DNA from: G965197715 sp965247615
GTDB taxonomy: Bacteria > Chloroflexota > Dehalococcoidia > Lucifugimonadales > UBA1127
Direction of reading: 5' to 3'
DNA length: 64,000 nt
Assembly: GCA_965247615.1 (NCBI GenBank)
Contig: OZ252022.1
Span: 2,170,001 to 2,234,000, forward strand
The position numbers and the translations under genes were made by a program. Positions 52,884 through 61,000 of this stretch are shown one piece after another. Numbering within the stretch: the stretch's first letter is position 1; each line of letters opens with the position of its first letter. The notes beneath the pieces are model-generated. The model saw only the letters and a program-made list of their open reading frames with translations. It ran no database searches and was not told the DNA's origin.

Positions 52884-52910
52884 CTCCACCAACGGGTGCC
52901 GTTGGCGGAG
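52884..52910 (+). terminator. Hairpin between cupredoxin 2 and xseB
   Basis: CTCC-A-CCAACGG-GTG-CCGTTGG-C-GGAG forms an 11-bp stem with one mismatch. No U-tract follows, so termination is only possible. Confidence 0.35.
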
Positions 52911-53001
52911 CGGGGATTCCGAAGCCACTGCTTCTTTCCTAGAACGCCAGCCGTCCAGTGTGCTACACTTTCGCAGCGATCTTGTATCCAGGCCGCAGCG
53001 A

Positions 53002-53340
53002 ATGACCGAGCGCTCGTCCAAGAAGGGCTCCAACGTTGGCCTCACTTTTGAAGAGGCCTTCAATAAGCTGGAAGAAGCCGTCAACGGGCTGGAGGCGGGT
53101 GGTCTGACGCTCACCGGAGCCACGCACCTCTACGAGGAGGGAATGCGCTTGGCTCGAGTGTGCAACGAGCTGCTGAGCGCCACTGAGTTGCGCATCACGC
53201 GCCTGCAGTCATCCTTCGGCGAGCAGATGCGCTTTCTCTCGGCGGAGGCGGGCTACGGGGCAGAAAACGGATTCGACGGCGCAGCTGAGAGCGAGCCGGA
53301 AGGACTGGTGCCAGACCAGACCGTGGAAGATCCGAGTTGA
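53002..53340 (+). CDS. xseB: Exodeoxyribonuclease VII small subunit
   Basis: 112 residues. The XseB helical core is clear: TFEEAFNKLEEAVNGLEAGGLTLTGATHLYEEGMRLARVCNELL. A C-terminal acidic extension of about 40 residues is not part of the family core. It forms exonuclease VII with XseA, but here two cupredoxin genes sit between them. The stop overlaps the start of a possible 53-codon ORF. Confidence 0.9.
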   Translation: MTERSSKKGSNVGLTFEEAFNKLEEAVNGLEAGGLTLTGATHLYEEGMRLARVCNELLSATELRITRLQSSFGEQMRFLSAEAGYGAENGFDGAAESEPEGLVPDQTVEDPS

Positions 53341-53498
53341 CTGAGACCCACTACTCATACACTCGGATGCGCGCCATCCCGCTTCACCAAACAGTCCACC
53401 CCGCCAGGGAGCATTCCACACAAGAGCTCCTGCTCACCCTGACCGGCGGGCTCCGTTGCCCCAACCACGAGCATGGCGCGGAGGACAAACTGTGCTGA
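53337..53498 (+). CDS. Possible small protein, 53 aa, between xseB and the formyltransferase gene
   Basis: TTG start at 53337 overlaps the xseB stop (TTGA), with GGAAG 7 bases upstream; the TGA stop overlaps the GTG start of the next gene. The sequence ends with RCPNHEHGAEDKLC, a Cys/His grouping that could bind a metal. Overlap at both ends suggests a coupled real gene. I know no family. Confidence 0.4.
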   Translation: MTETHYSYTRMRAIPLHQTVHPAREHSTQELLLTLTGGLRCPNHEHGAEDKLC

Positions 53499-54319
53499 CG
53501 CTCGGCTGGTTCTCCACCGGGCGAGGAGAAGGTTCTCGCGGGCTACTCACGATGACCCTGGAGGCCATCGAACGCGGCGACCTGAACGCCCGCATCGACT
53601 ACGTCTTCTGCAATCGGGACCCAGGCGAACATCCGGGCAGCGACGAGTTCATGGCCCTGGTGGAGAGCAGCGGTCTTCCCCTGATCACCCTATCCTCCCA
53701 GCGGTTCCGGCTGGAACGCAATGCGCCGAGCTTCGCGGCAGTGCGTAAAGACTTTGACCGTGCCGTCATGGAGCGGCTGACCCGTTACGAGCCACAGATA
53801 TGCGTTCTGGCGGGCTACATGCTCATCGTCGGTGGGGAGATGTGCCGCCGCTATACCATGCTGAACCTACATCCCGCGCTTCCCAGTGGGCCTGCCGGCA
53901 CGTGGCAGCAAGTCATCTGGAAGCTCATCCAGAGCCGCGCCTCTGAGACCGGCGCCACGATTCACCTGGCGACGGAGGAGCTGGACCAGGGCCCCGTCGT
54001 TGCCTACGCCAGCTTTCCCCTTCACACCGAGTCTTTCGACAGGCTTTGGCGCCAGGTACGCAGCCAGTCTGTGGAACAGATGAAAGGCGAAGAGGGCGAA
54101 GAACCGGCCGTGTTCAAGCGGATACGCCGGGAGGGAATGCGGCGGGAGCGGCCCTTGCTCCTGGAAACCCTGAAAGCCCTAGCGGAAGGACGGATCCAAC
54201 TAGCTGACCGCCGCCTCCAAGACCCTCATGGCGCCTCCGTCCAGGGTCTCTGCCTCAACGCGGAGGTTGAGGCTTCTTTGGCCCAGGAACCCGAAGCGGG
54301 GGCGGAAGACGACCAGTAA
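53492..54319 (+). CDS. Formyltransferase-family protein (PurN-like)
   Basis: 275 residues. The formyl-transferase core has GWFSTGRGEGSRGLL at the start, ICVLAGYMLIVG, LNLHPALP (the HPxL motif with His) and the Asp in EELDQGPVVAYA. GAR transformylase (PurN) is the likely role, using 10-formyltetrahydrofolate in purine synthesis, but the extra C-terminal 90 residues and divergent phosphate loop leave other formyltransferase roles open. GTG 53492 has GGAGG 7 bases before. Confidence 0.75.
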   Translation: MLTLGWFSTGRGEGSRGLLTMTLEAIERGDLNARIDYVFCNRDPGEHPGSDEFMALVESSGLPLITLSSQRFRLERNAPSFAAVRKDFDRAVMERLTRYEPQICVLAGYMLIVGGEMCRRYTMLNLHPALPSGPAGTWQQVIWKLIQSRASETGATIHLATEELDQGPVVAYASFPLHTESFDRLWRQVRSQSVEQMKGEEGEEPAVFKRIRREGMRRERPLLLETLKALAEGRIQLADRRLQDPHGASVQGLCLNAEVEASLAQEPEAGAEDDQ

Positions 54320-54333
54320 GCCAGGAGCCAGTC

Positions 54334-56199
54334 GTGCAGATTGCAGTATGCGTTAAACAGGTCCCCGTCGTTTCACGACTGACCTTCGACGCCGAGAAGC
54401 GCACCATCATCCGGGAGGGAGTGCCCACCGAGCTGAACAGCTATGACCAGCTCGCCGTGTGCTTGGCCGTGGAGCTGGCGCGGCAGCATGGCGGTGAAGT
54501 CACGGCCATCACCCTCGGTCCACCTCAAGCCAAGGACGCCCTCGTCCGCTGCCTGGCCCTCGGCGCTCACCATGCAGTCCACCTGACGGACCCCGCATTC
54601 GCGGGCTCGGACACCCTCGCCACGTCCCAGGCACTGGCCCTGGCACTTCAGCGTCGCTCCTTCGACTTGGTCCTCTGCGGCAAGCACAGCATTGACGCCG
54701 AAACGAGCCAGGTGCCGCCCGAAGTAGCGGAGTTGCTCGGCCTGCCGCAGATCACCGGCGTCCGGCGCCTGGAGGTGGACCCGCAGGCTAACACGCTAAC
54801 GGCTGAGCGTGAGACCGAGGAAGGGTACGAGGTTGTGGAGACGGATCTCCCAGCCCTGGTGACCGTCGCCGAGGGCATCACGGATGAGCCCCGCCTCACT
54901 CGCGACGACGTCAGAGCCGCCGCTGAACGCCCAATAGAAGCAGTCGGCGCCAGGGATCTTTCGCTTGACGTCTCCATCTTCGGATCGGCAGGATCTCCCA
55001 CTACAGTTTCCGAGATTACCATCCTCCAGAGCCAACGAGAGCCCATTGTCATCCAAGGGGAAGACCCAAACAAGGCGGTCCAGCAGCTGGTCTCATTCCT
55101 GCTTGAGCGCGGCCTCTTCTCCGGCTGGGGCAAGGACGCGCAGTCAACGAGCACACCCGGAAGCGTCGCCGAAGGAGACCCGAGTAAGACCATCTGGGTC
55201 TTGGCGGAAACAACTGAGGATGGCGTGCTGCGGCCTGTAACGCTGGAGCTCCTCGGAAAGGCCCGTTCACTGGCGCAGAAACTAGGAGGCCGCACTGCCG
55301 CTCTGGTCCTGGGGCATGGCGTGGACACCATACCGGCTCAGCTGGCGGCCTACGGCGCGCAACGAGTCCTCGTTGCCGACGACCCCGCGCTCGCGACCTT
55401 CGATACAGACGCGTACACCGCCGTCCTTGCTGCGGCATTGCAGCAGCACCAACCCTACGCCGTCCTGGTGGCTTCCACCGTCAACGGGAGAGATGTCGCA
55501 GCCCGGTTGGCAGCTCGATTGAAGCTCGGTCTCACCGGCGACTGCATCGACCTGGATATCGACGACCAAGGTCGGTTGGTCCAGCACAAGCCTGCGTTTG
55601 GCGGAAACGTCGTCTGCCCTATCGTCTCGCGCACACTGCCCCAGCTCGCCACCATGCGTCCGGGCATCCTGGAGAGGGCCCAGGAAGACGTCACCCGACA
55701 GGTGAATGTCGAGCCGTTGGTCGTGCCCTCAGAGGCGCTGAGGCGACGGGTCCGCGTTCTCTCAAGCCACTCTTCCGTTGCCCCGGACGCAGCCCGGCTC
55801 TATGACGCAGAGGTCGTAGTAGGCGTCGGCATGGGTGTTGGCGGCCCCGAGAATCTCGGTGTCGTATACTCCTTGGCTGAAGTGCTGGACGGCGCCATCG
55901 CCGCCTCGCGGGAGGTCGCCAACCACGGATGGCTCCCCAGGCAGCACCAGATCGGCCTCACAGGCAAAGCCATCGCCCCCGAGCTGTACATTGCCGTGGG
56001 AATAAGTGGTTCCCTTAACCATATGGTGGGCGTACTGCGTGCGGGGACAATCGTGGGCATCAACACGCGGGACCGCGCGTCCATCTTCCGCTCCTGCGAC
56101 TTCGGCATCGTGGGCGACTACGCTGAAGTGGTCCCGGTCCTTACCGCTGCACTGCGCCAGGCGAAAGACACGGCTGCGGCAGGGCAGCGGCCCAAGTAG
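54334..56199 (+). CDS. Electron transfer flavoprotein, fused beta-alpha subunits
   Basis: A single 621-residue protein. Residues 1 to about 255 are EtfB-like (AVCVKQVPVVSRLTFD, ELNSYDQLAVCLAVEL, GKHSIDAETSQVPPEVAELL); about 285-621 are EtfA-like, with the FAD-binding end GLTGKAIAPELYIAVGISG and INTRDRASIFRSCDFGIVGD. ETF takes electrons from acyl-CoA and other dehydrogenases. The two subunits are normally separate genes; the fusion keeps the order EtfB-EtfA. The start is GTG 54334 after AGGAG. Confidence 0.9.
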   Translation: MQIAVCVKQVPVVSRLTFDAEKRTIIREGVPTELNSYDQLAVCLAVELARQHGGEVTAITLGPPQAKDALVRCLALGAHHAVHLTDPAFAGSDTLATSQALALALQRRSFDLVLCGKHSIDAETSQVPPEVAELLGLPQITGVRRLEVDPQANTLTAERETEEGYEVVETDLPALVTVAEGITDEPRLTRDDVRAAAERPIEAVGARDLSLDVSIFGSAGSPTTVSEITILQSQREPIVIQGEDPNKAVQQLVSFLLERGLFSGWGKDAQSTSTPGSVAEGDPSKTIWVLAETTEDGVLRPVTLELLGKARSLAQKLGGRTAALVLGHGVDTIPAQLAAYGAQRVLVADDPALATFDTDAYTAVLAAALQQHQPYAVLVASTVNGRDVAARLAARLKLGLTGDCIDLDIDDQGRLVQHKPAFGGNVVCPIVSRTLPQLATMRPGILERAQEDVTRQVNVEPLVVPSEALRRRVRVLSSHSSVAPDAARLYDAEVVVGVGMGVGGPENLGVVYSLAEVLDGAIAASREVANHGWLPRQHQIGLTGKAIAPELYIAVGISGSLNHMVGVLRAGTIVGINTRDRASIFRSCDFGIVGDYAEVVPVLTAALRQAKDTAAAGQRPK

Positions 56200-56330
56200 T
56201 CAGTAAGCAATCGCTGAGGCCACAACCGGAGATCTGGGAGCCTCCACACCGCTTCGGCCGGCATTCGATAGTTGCCCTCGCGAGGGGCATCCTCCCGTCC
56301 GGCCGGGCGTTCACGAGGCTGTGGCCGCCC

Positions 56331-57356
56331 TCAACTTCCCAAGATGAAGGCTGCCACCAGGCCCGCCGCATACACGATCGCCACGAGAATAGGGAATACC
56401 GGTGCGCGCTGGTTCGGCCATCGCCCGCCCATAAGCATCCGCCCCCAGACCATCCCAATGAGAAGCAGTGCTGTGACTGCTGCCGCAAAGTGCGGCCCTT
56501 CCATGGTGTTCAGGAGTAGGCCATTCGTGTAGAACGGGTCTGCAGCCCCCAACACAAAAACGTTGAAGGCGCAGCTTCCCAGGAGGTTCCCCACCACCAA
56601 GTCGGGTGATCCAAGACGCAGGGCCGCTACGGACGTGACGGCCTCAGGCAAGGTTGTAACGATGGCCAGCAGCGCAACCCCCACAAACCCGGATGTCAGG
56701 CCAGTCAGCTCGGCGATGCGTTCAGCGCTGGCGGTAGCGATGGGCGCCGCCAGGAAGATGGCGGCGGCGGAACCCAAGAACAGCGCCCAAACGCGCTTCT
56801 CCGATCCCACAGCTACAGACGGACCATCCTGGGAAGCCTCGGCTTCAGATTCGCCACCCCGGCTGCGGGAAAGCCACCAGGCTCCCGCCAAATAGAGCGC
56901 CATCAAGAAAACGCCGCTGAGACCCAACGAGCCAATGCGGGCGCCCCAGGATACGGCGCCAAGCACCAGCGCCAGCGCAACCAGGGTCATCGCTAGAATC
57001 GCGAGGTCCTTCGTACCCGGGGACAGCTCGGCGAAGAACTTGCGGCGCCCATAGAACGCGGCCATCAGCCCCAGGATCATCACGTCCGCCATGTCAGCGC
57101 CAAAGACGTCGCCTAAGGCGAGCCCGGGGGCGTCGATCCGCACAGCCGATATATTGGTCACCAGCTCCGGCAGCGATGTCCCCACCGCAATGAGCATGCT
57201 GCCCACCCAAAAGCGGCTCCACCCCCTGCGCTCCGCCAGGTCGTCCCCGGAACGGACCAGGGTAACGCCCGCTCCGCCCACTGCCACCGCACCCAACAGA
57301 AAGACGAGCACAGCCATGCCGAAACTCAGCCCACCGACAAATTCCAGTAGCTGCAC
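56331..57356 (-). CDS. Sodium/calcium exchanger family membrane protein
   Basis: 341 residues with about ten TM helices in two halves. The two ion-binding alpha repeats are visible as GTSLPELVTNISA and VTTLPEAVTSVAA, each with the key Glu. The halves are joined by a short cytoplasmic loop with acidic residues. It exchanges Ca2+ (or another cation) for Na+ or H+. It stands alone on the minus strand, convergent with the ETF gene. Confidence 0.9.
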   Translation of the reverse strand: MQLLEFVGGLSFGMAVLVFLLGAVAVGGAGVTLVRSGDDLAERRGWSRFWVGSMLIAVGTSLPELVTNISAVRIDAPGLALGDVFGADMADVMILGLMAAFYGRRKFFAELSPGTKDLAILAMTLVALALVLGAVSWGARIGSLGLSGVFLMALYLAGAWWLSRSRGGESEAEASQDGPSVAVGSEKRVWALFLGSAAAIFLAAPIATASAERIAELTGLTSGFVGVALLAIVTTLPEAVTSVAALRLGSPDLVVGNLLGSCAFNVFVLGAADPFYTNGLLLNTMEGPHFAAAVTALLLIGMVWGRMLMGGRWPNQRAPVFPILVAIVYAAGLVAAFILGS

Positions 57357-57492
57357 GAGTCTCTACCTCAGGTATTGGCCAAGGGTTGCCCCAGTGAGAG
57401 GCATGTCATGACATCTGATGTAAGGAGCCAGCGAGAACACCCGTCCGGATGAAACACAGCCCTCTCCCGCACACGTGACGCCATGCCTGTCC

Positions 57493-58791
57493 CTACGCCG
57501 TGTGCGGGAGCGTCCCGGAGTCGGCGTCCACAACAGTCCCTGTCGCCGTCAGAAGCAGGGGCCGCTTGTGACCGCGCATAACCTCGCCGTCGACGATGCA
57601 ACGCTGTACTTCTCTTCGAGAGGGAAGCTCATACATCACGTCCAGCAGAGTGCCCTCGATGATGGCGCGTAGGGCCCGTGCGCCGGTCTTGCTCTGCAGC
57701 GCCTCGTCGGCGGCGGCCTCCAATCCATCCTGCGTGAATGTGAGGTCAACACCGTCCAGGGAGAAGAGATGTTGGAACTGCTTGACCAGTGCGTTCTTGG
57801 GCTCCGTCAGAATGTGGATCAAGTCCACTCGAGTCAACTCTTCCAAGGGTACGAGGATCGGGATCCGGCCCACAAACTCGGGGATGAACCCATACTGGAT
57901 CAGGTCTACCGGGACCACATGCTGAAGAATGCCCTGGTCGTGCTGGTCCTGGGAATCTGGCTGATGGCTGCTGCGAAAGCCCAAGTTCCTGTGGTCTTTG
58001 AACACGCGGCGCTCCACCAGCTCTTCCAGGCCATCGAAGGTTCCACCACAGATGAAGAGCGTGTTGTCCGTCTTGAACTGGAGGAATTCCTGATGCGGGT
58101 GCTTTCGGCCCCCCGTGGGGGGAACGTTGGCCGTGGTCCCTTCTATGATTTTCAGGAGGGCCTGCTGAACTCCCTCCCCGGAGACATCCCTGGTGATGGA
58201 TGGGTTGGCGCTCTTGCGCGCAATCTTGTCGATCTCATCCAGGTACACGATGCCCTGTTCGGCCCTGGCGATGTCCCAATCGGCTGCCTGAATGAGCCTC
58301 AGCAAGACGTGCTCTACGTCCTCCCCAACATAGCCGGTCTCGGTCAAGGACGTGGCGTCGGATATGGCAAAGGGGACGTCTAGTATACGGGCCAGGGTCT
58401 GGGCCAGCAGCGTCTTGCCGCATCCTGTGGGACCAATGAGCAAGACGTTGCTCTTCTGGAGCTCCACATCGCCCGGTTGGCTTGCAACCCCTGACCGGAT
58501 GCGCTTGTAGTGGTTGTAAACGGCGACGCTCAGGACCTTCTTGGCCCGATCTTGTCCCAACACGTACTCGTCCAGCTTGTCCCGGATGATCTGGGGCGTC
58601 AGGACCTCCACAGGGGGGGCGGGGCTTGGCGCCTCCTCACCCTCTTCGGCCATGATCTGCTGGCAGAGCAGCACGCACTCGTCGCAGATAAAGACCTTGC
58701 CGGGGCCCGCAATGAGGCGCTTCACCCGGTTCTGGGGCTTCCCGCAGAAGGTGCAGGAATAGTCGGGACTACTGTTGCCCCGTGACGCCAT
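57493..58791 (-). CDS. clpX: ATP-dependent Clp protease ATP-binding subunit ClpX
   Basis: 432 residues. N-terminal zinc domain Cys13, Cys16, Cys36, Cys39; Walker A GPTGCGKT (120-127), Walker B VYLDEIDKI, and the pore/sensor regions. It unfolds tagged proteins and feeds them to ClpP. Transcription order is tig-clpP-clpX, the usual operon, with 71 bases between clpP and clpX. Confidence 0.97.
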   Translation of the reverse strand: MASRGNSSPDYSCTFCGKPQNRVKRLIAGPGKVFICDECVLLCQQIMAEEGEEAPSPAPPVEVLTPQIIRDKLDEYVLGQDRAKKVLSVAVYNHYKRIRSGVASQPGDVELQKSNVLLIGPTGCGKTLLAQTLARILDVPFAISDATSLTETGYVGEDVEHVLLRLIQAADWDIARAEQGIVYLDEIDKIARKSANPSITRDVSGEGVQQALLKIIEGTTANVPPTGGRKHPHQEFLQFKTDNTLFICGGTFDGLEELVERRVFKDHRNLGFRSSHQPDSQDQHDQGILQHVVPVDLIQYGFIPEFVGRIPILVPLEELTRVDLIHILTEPKNALVKQFQHLFSLDGVDLTFTQDGLEAAADEALQSKTGARALRAIIEGTLLDVMYELPSRREVQRCIVDGEVMRGHKRPLLLTATGTVVDADSGTLPHTA

Positions 58792-58862
58792 TCTTGCTCG
58801 CCTCCCGTTTCTGGGTGCTGGACCTTACCAGCCTCAACTCAACCGGGTTGAGTCCACTGGCG

Positions 58863-59546
58863 CTATCCTGCCGCTGCAGCCTCAACTGCCGGCACGCCCA
58901 GCACTTCGTCAATGAGGCCGTATTCCATAGCCTGGTCTGGGGTCAGGTAGAAGTCCCGGTCCGTGTCTCTGGCCACCTGCTCGTAGGGCTGCAAAGTGTG
59001 GTCCGAGATGATCTGGCGGATCTTGTCCTGCAATCTGAGAATCTCCCGCGCCGCTATCTCGATGTCGGCAGCCTGCCCCTGCGCGCCGCCAAGGGGCTGG
59101 TGCATGTGCACCGTAGCGTTGGGCAGGGCGTAGCGCTTGCCCTTGGCCCCAGAGCAGAGGAGCACCGTAGCCATGCTGGCAGCCATCCCGACGCAGATGG
59201 TGGAGACGTCGCAGCGTATGAGGTTCATGGTGTCGTAGATGGCCAAGCCAGAGCTAATGACACCTCCCGGTGAGTTTATGTAAAGGTTTATGTCCTTGTC
59301 GGGGTCCTCCCGCTCAAGGAAGAGGAGCTGGGCGATGATCAGGTTGGCGACCTGGTCCGATACGGGTGTTCCCAAGAAGACGATGCGCTCCCTCAGCAGC
59401 AAGGAGTATATGTCGAATGCTCGCTCACCCCGCGAGCCGCTCTCGATGACCATGGGGATAATGCTCTGAGGTACGGTGGGAGCGGCCTGGTCCAAAGTGG
59501 AAGGCGCGAATATGCCGCTTTGGGTCCGATTGTGATGCTGGGTCAC
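58863..59546 (-). CDS. clpP: ATP-dependent Clp protease proteolytic subunit
   Basis: 227 residues. Serine protease with catalytic Ser124 (GMAASMA) and His149 (HMHQP); the third residue is the Asp in RDTDRD. GTG 59546 is the start because AAGGAG lies 6 bases before; a longer frame overlapping tig is basic low-complexity sequence. It forms the tetradecameric barrel used by ClpX. Confidence 0.95.
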   Translation of the reverse strand: MTQHHNRTQSGIFAPSTLDQAAPTVPQSIIPMVIESGSRGERAFDIYSLLLRERIVFLGTPVSDQVANLIIAQLLFLEREDPDKDINLYINSPGGVISSGLAIYDTMNLIRCDVSTICVGMAASMATVLLCSGAKGKRYALPNATVHMHQPLGGAQGQAADIEIAAREILRLQDKIRQIISDHTLQPYEQVARDTDRDFYLTPDQAMEYGLIDEVLGVPAVEAAAAG

Positions 59547-59565
59547 GGTTCTCTCCTTCTTATGA

Positions 59566-60948
59566 CTACGCCTGGCTCTCTTCTTCCCGGGGCTCCCCCT
59601 CCTCTTCAGCTTCGGCCGCAGGGGGCTCTTCGCTTTCCACTCTTTCGGGATCGACTTCTTCTCCACGCGCGATTGCGGCAATGCGTTGGATTGTGAGTCG
59701 CGTCCGCAGGTTTCTACTCACCGAGTCCTGGTTTCGAGGTTCCTCGAAAAACCGCCGCATTTGGTCTCCCTGGGTGCCGGCCATCTGGACCATTGCCGCA
59801 ATCTCCTCATCCAGCGCCTCCTGGGAGACATCCATATTCTCGCGGTCCGCGATCTCAGACAGGACCGCGGCGCGCTGCAGCCGCTCCAAGGCCCGGGGTT
59901 CAAGCTCTGCCCTGATCTCTTCCTGGGTCTTCCCCAGGCTCTCCACGTAGGAGTCAACATCCGCCTGGCGCTGGCCGCCGGCGCTGGAGCTCTCCTGCAT
60001 GTCTTCCAGCAAGCGGTCGATTTCCCGCTGGATGAGGAGTGGTGGGAGCTCTACCTTGGAGTCTTGGAGCACTCGCTCCACCACCTCGGCCTCATAGTTG
60101 CCTTGGGCCTCGCGCTCCCTGTTCCCACGGAGCTGATTGCCCACGAACTCACGCAGGGCCTCCAGGGAATTGTATCCGCTGCCCACACCCTTGGCGAACT
60201 CGTCGTCCAGCTCCGGGAGTTGGCGCTCCTTGAGGTCCTTGAGGGTCACCACGAAATCGCAGGGCTTGCCGGCAACTCTCTCGCTGATGTCTTCGCCTTC
60301 GGGAAAGGTCAGGGTGAACTCGCGGGTCTCGCTCTGCTGCATCCCCACCAACGCTTCTCCGAAGCCTGGCGCAGGGAACCGCTCCTCGTTGACCACGTAG
60401 GAGGCGTCTTTCTGGTTGATAACGTACTCGCCCTCAATGGAGCCTGTGAGGTCTATGACCGCCAGGTCTTCCATCTGAACCGGGCGCTCAACGGGCTCCC
60501 ATGGGGTGGATTCCCTGCGAATCTGCTCGATGGCCTCCTCCACCGCCCCCTCGTCCGATTCCACGGCCGCCGTCTCTATCCGTAGAGTCCTGTAGTCCGA
60601 TAGCTCCACCTCAGGCGCCAGCGGCACGGTGGCCTTGAGCATAACCAGGGGGTCGGTTTCCACTATCTCCACGTCCGGCATAGCGGACACCGCCAGACCC
60701 TGCTCCGTGACGGCCCTATCGGCCATATCCGGGACCAGGGCATGGAGTGCTTCGTGGAGGAGGTTTTCATGCCCAATCAGACGCTCCACCACGTGGCGGG
60801 GGGCCTTGCCCTTGCGAAAGCCGGGCACGTTGACCCGCTGGGCCAACTGCCGGTGCGCTCGCTGCAGGTAGGGCTCCAGGTCTTCGGACTCGACCTCTAT
60901 ATTTAGGACGACCTGGCGTTGGGCCAGGTCTTCTTGGGTCACCTTCAC
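59566..60948 (-). CDS. tig: Trigger factor
   Basis: 460 residues. Ribosome-associated chaperone and peptidyl-prolyl isomerase. The ribosome-binding signature is VPGFRKGKAPRHVVERLIG near residues 38-57; then an FKBP-like domain (MEDLAVIDLTGSIEGE) and a helical C-terminal domain with an acidic tail. GTG 60948 is the start, with GGAGA 8 bases before. It is first in the tig-clpP-clpX operon and has a strong extended -10 promoter. Confidence 0.95.
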   Translation of the reverse strand: MKVTQEDLAQRQVVLNIEVESEDLEPYLQRAHRQLAQRVNVPGFRKGKAPRHVVERLIGHENLLHEALHALVPDMADRAVTEQGLAVSAMPDVEIVETDPLVMLKATVPLAPEVELSDYRTLRIETAAVESDEGAVEEAIEQIRRESTPWEPVERPVQMEDLAVIDLTGSIEGEYVINQKDASYVVNEERFPAPGFGEALVGMQQSETREFTLTFPEGEDISERVAGKPCDFVVTLKDLKERQLPELDDEFAKGVGSGYNSLEALREFVGNQLRGNREREAQGNYEAEVVERVLQDSKVELPPLLIQREIDRLLEDMQESSSAGGQRQADVDSYVESLGKTQEEIRAELEPRALERLQRAAVLSEIADRENMDVSQEALDEEIAAMVQMAGTQGDQMRRFFEEPRNQDSVSRNLRTRLTIQRIAAIARGEEVDPERVESEEPPAAEAEEEGEPREEESQA

Positions 60949-60967
60949 CTGTTCGTCTCCTCTGCTG

Positions 60968-60976
60968 ATTATACCA
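60968..60976 (-). promoter_or_regulatory. Extended -10 promoter of the tig-clpP-clpX operon
   Basis: TGGTATAAT on the minus strand: a perfect TATAAT (60968-60973) with the TGn extension and no good -35. Transcription would begin about 12 bases before the GTG. Confidence 0.5.
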
Positions 60977-61000
60977 GTGAATCCAAGAAGCGTGCGCGGC

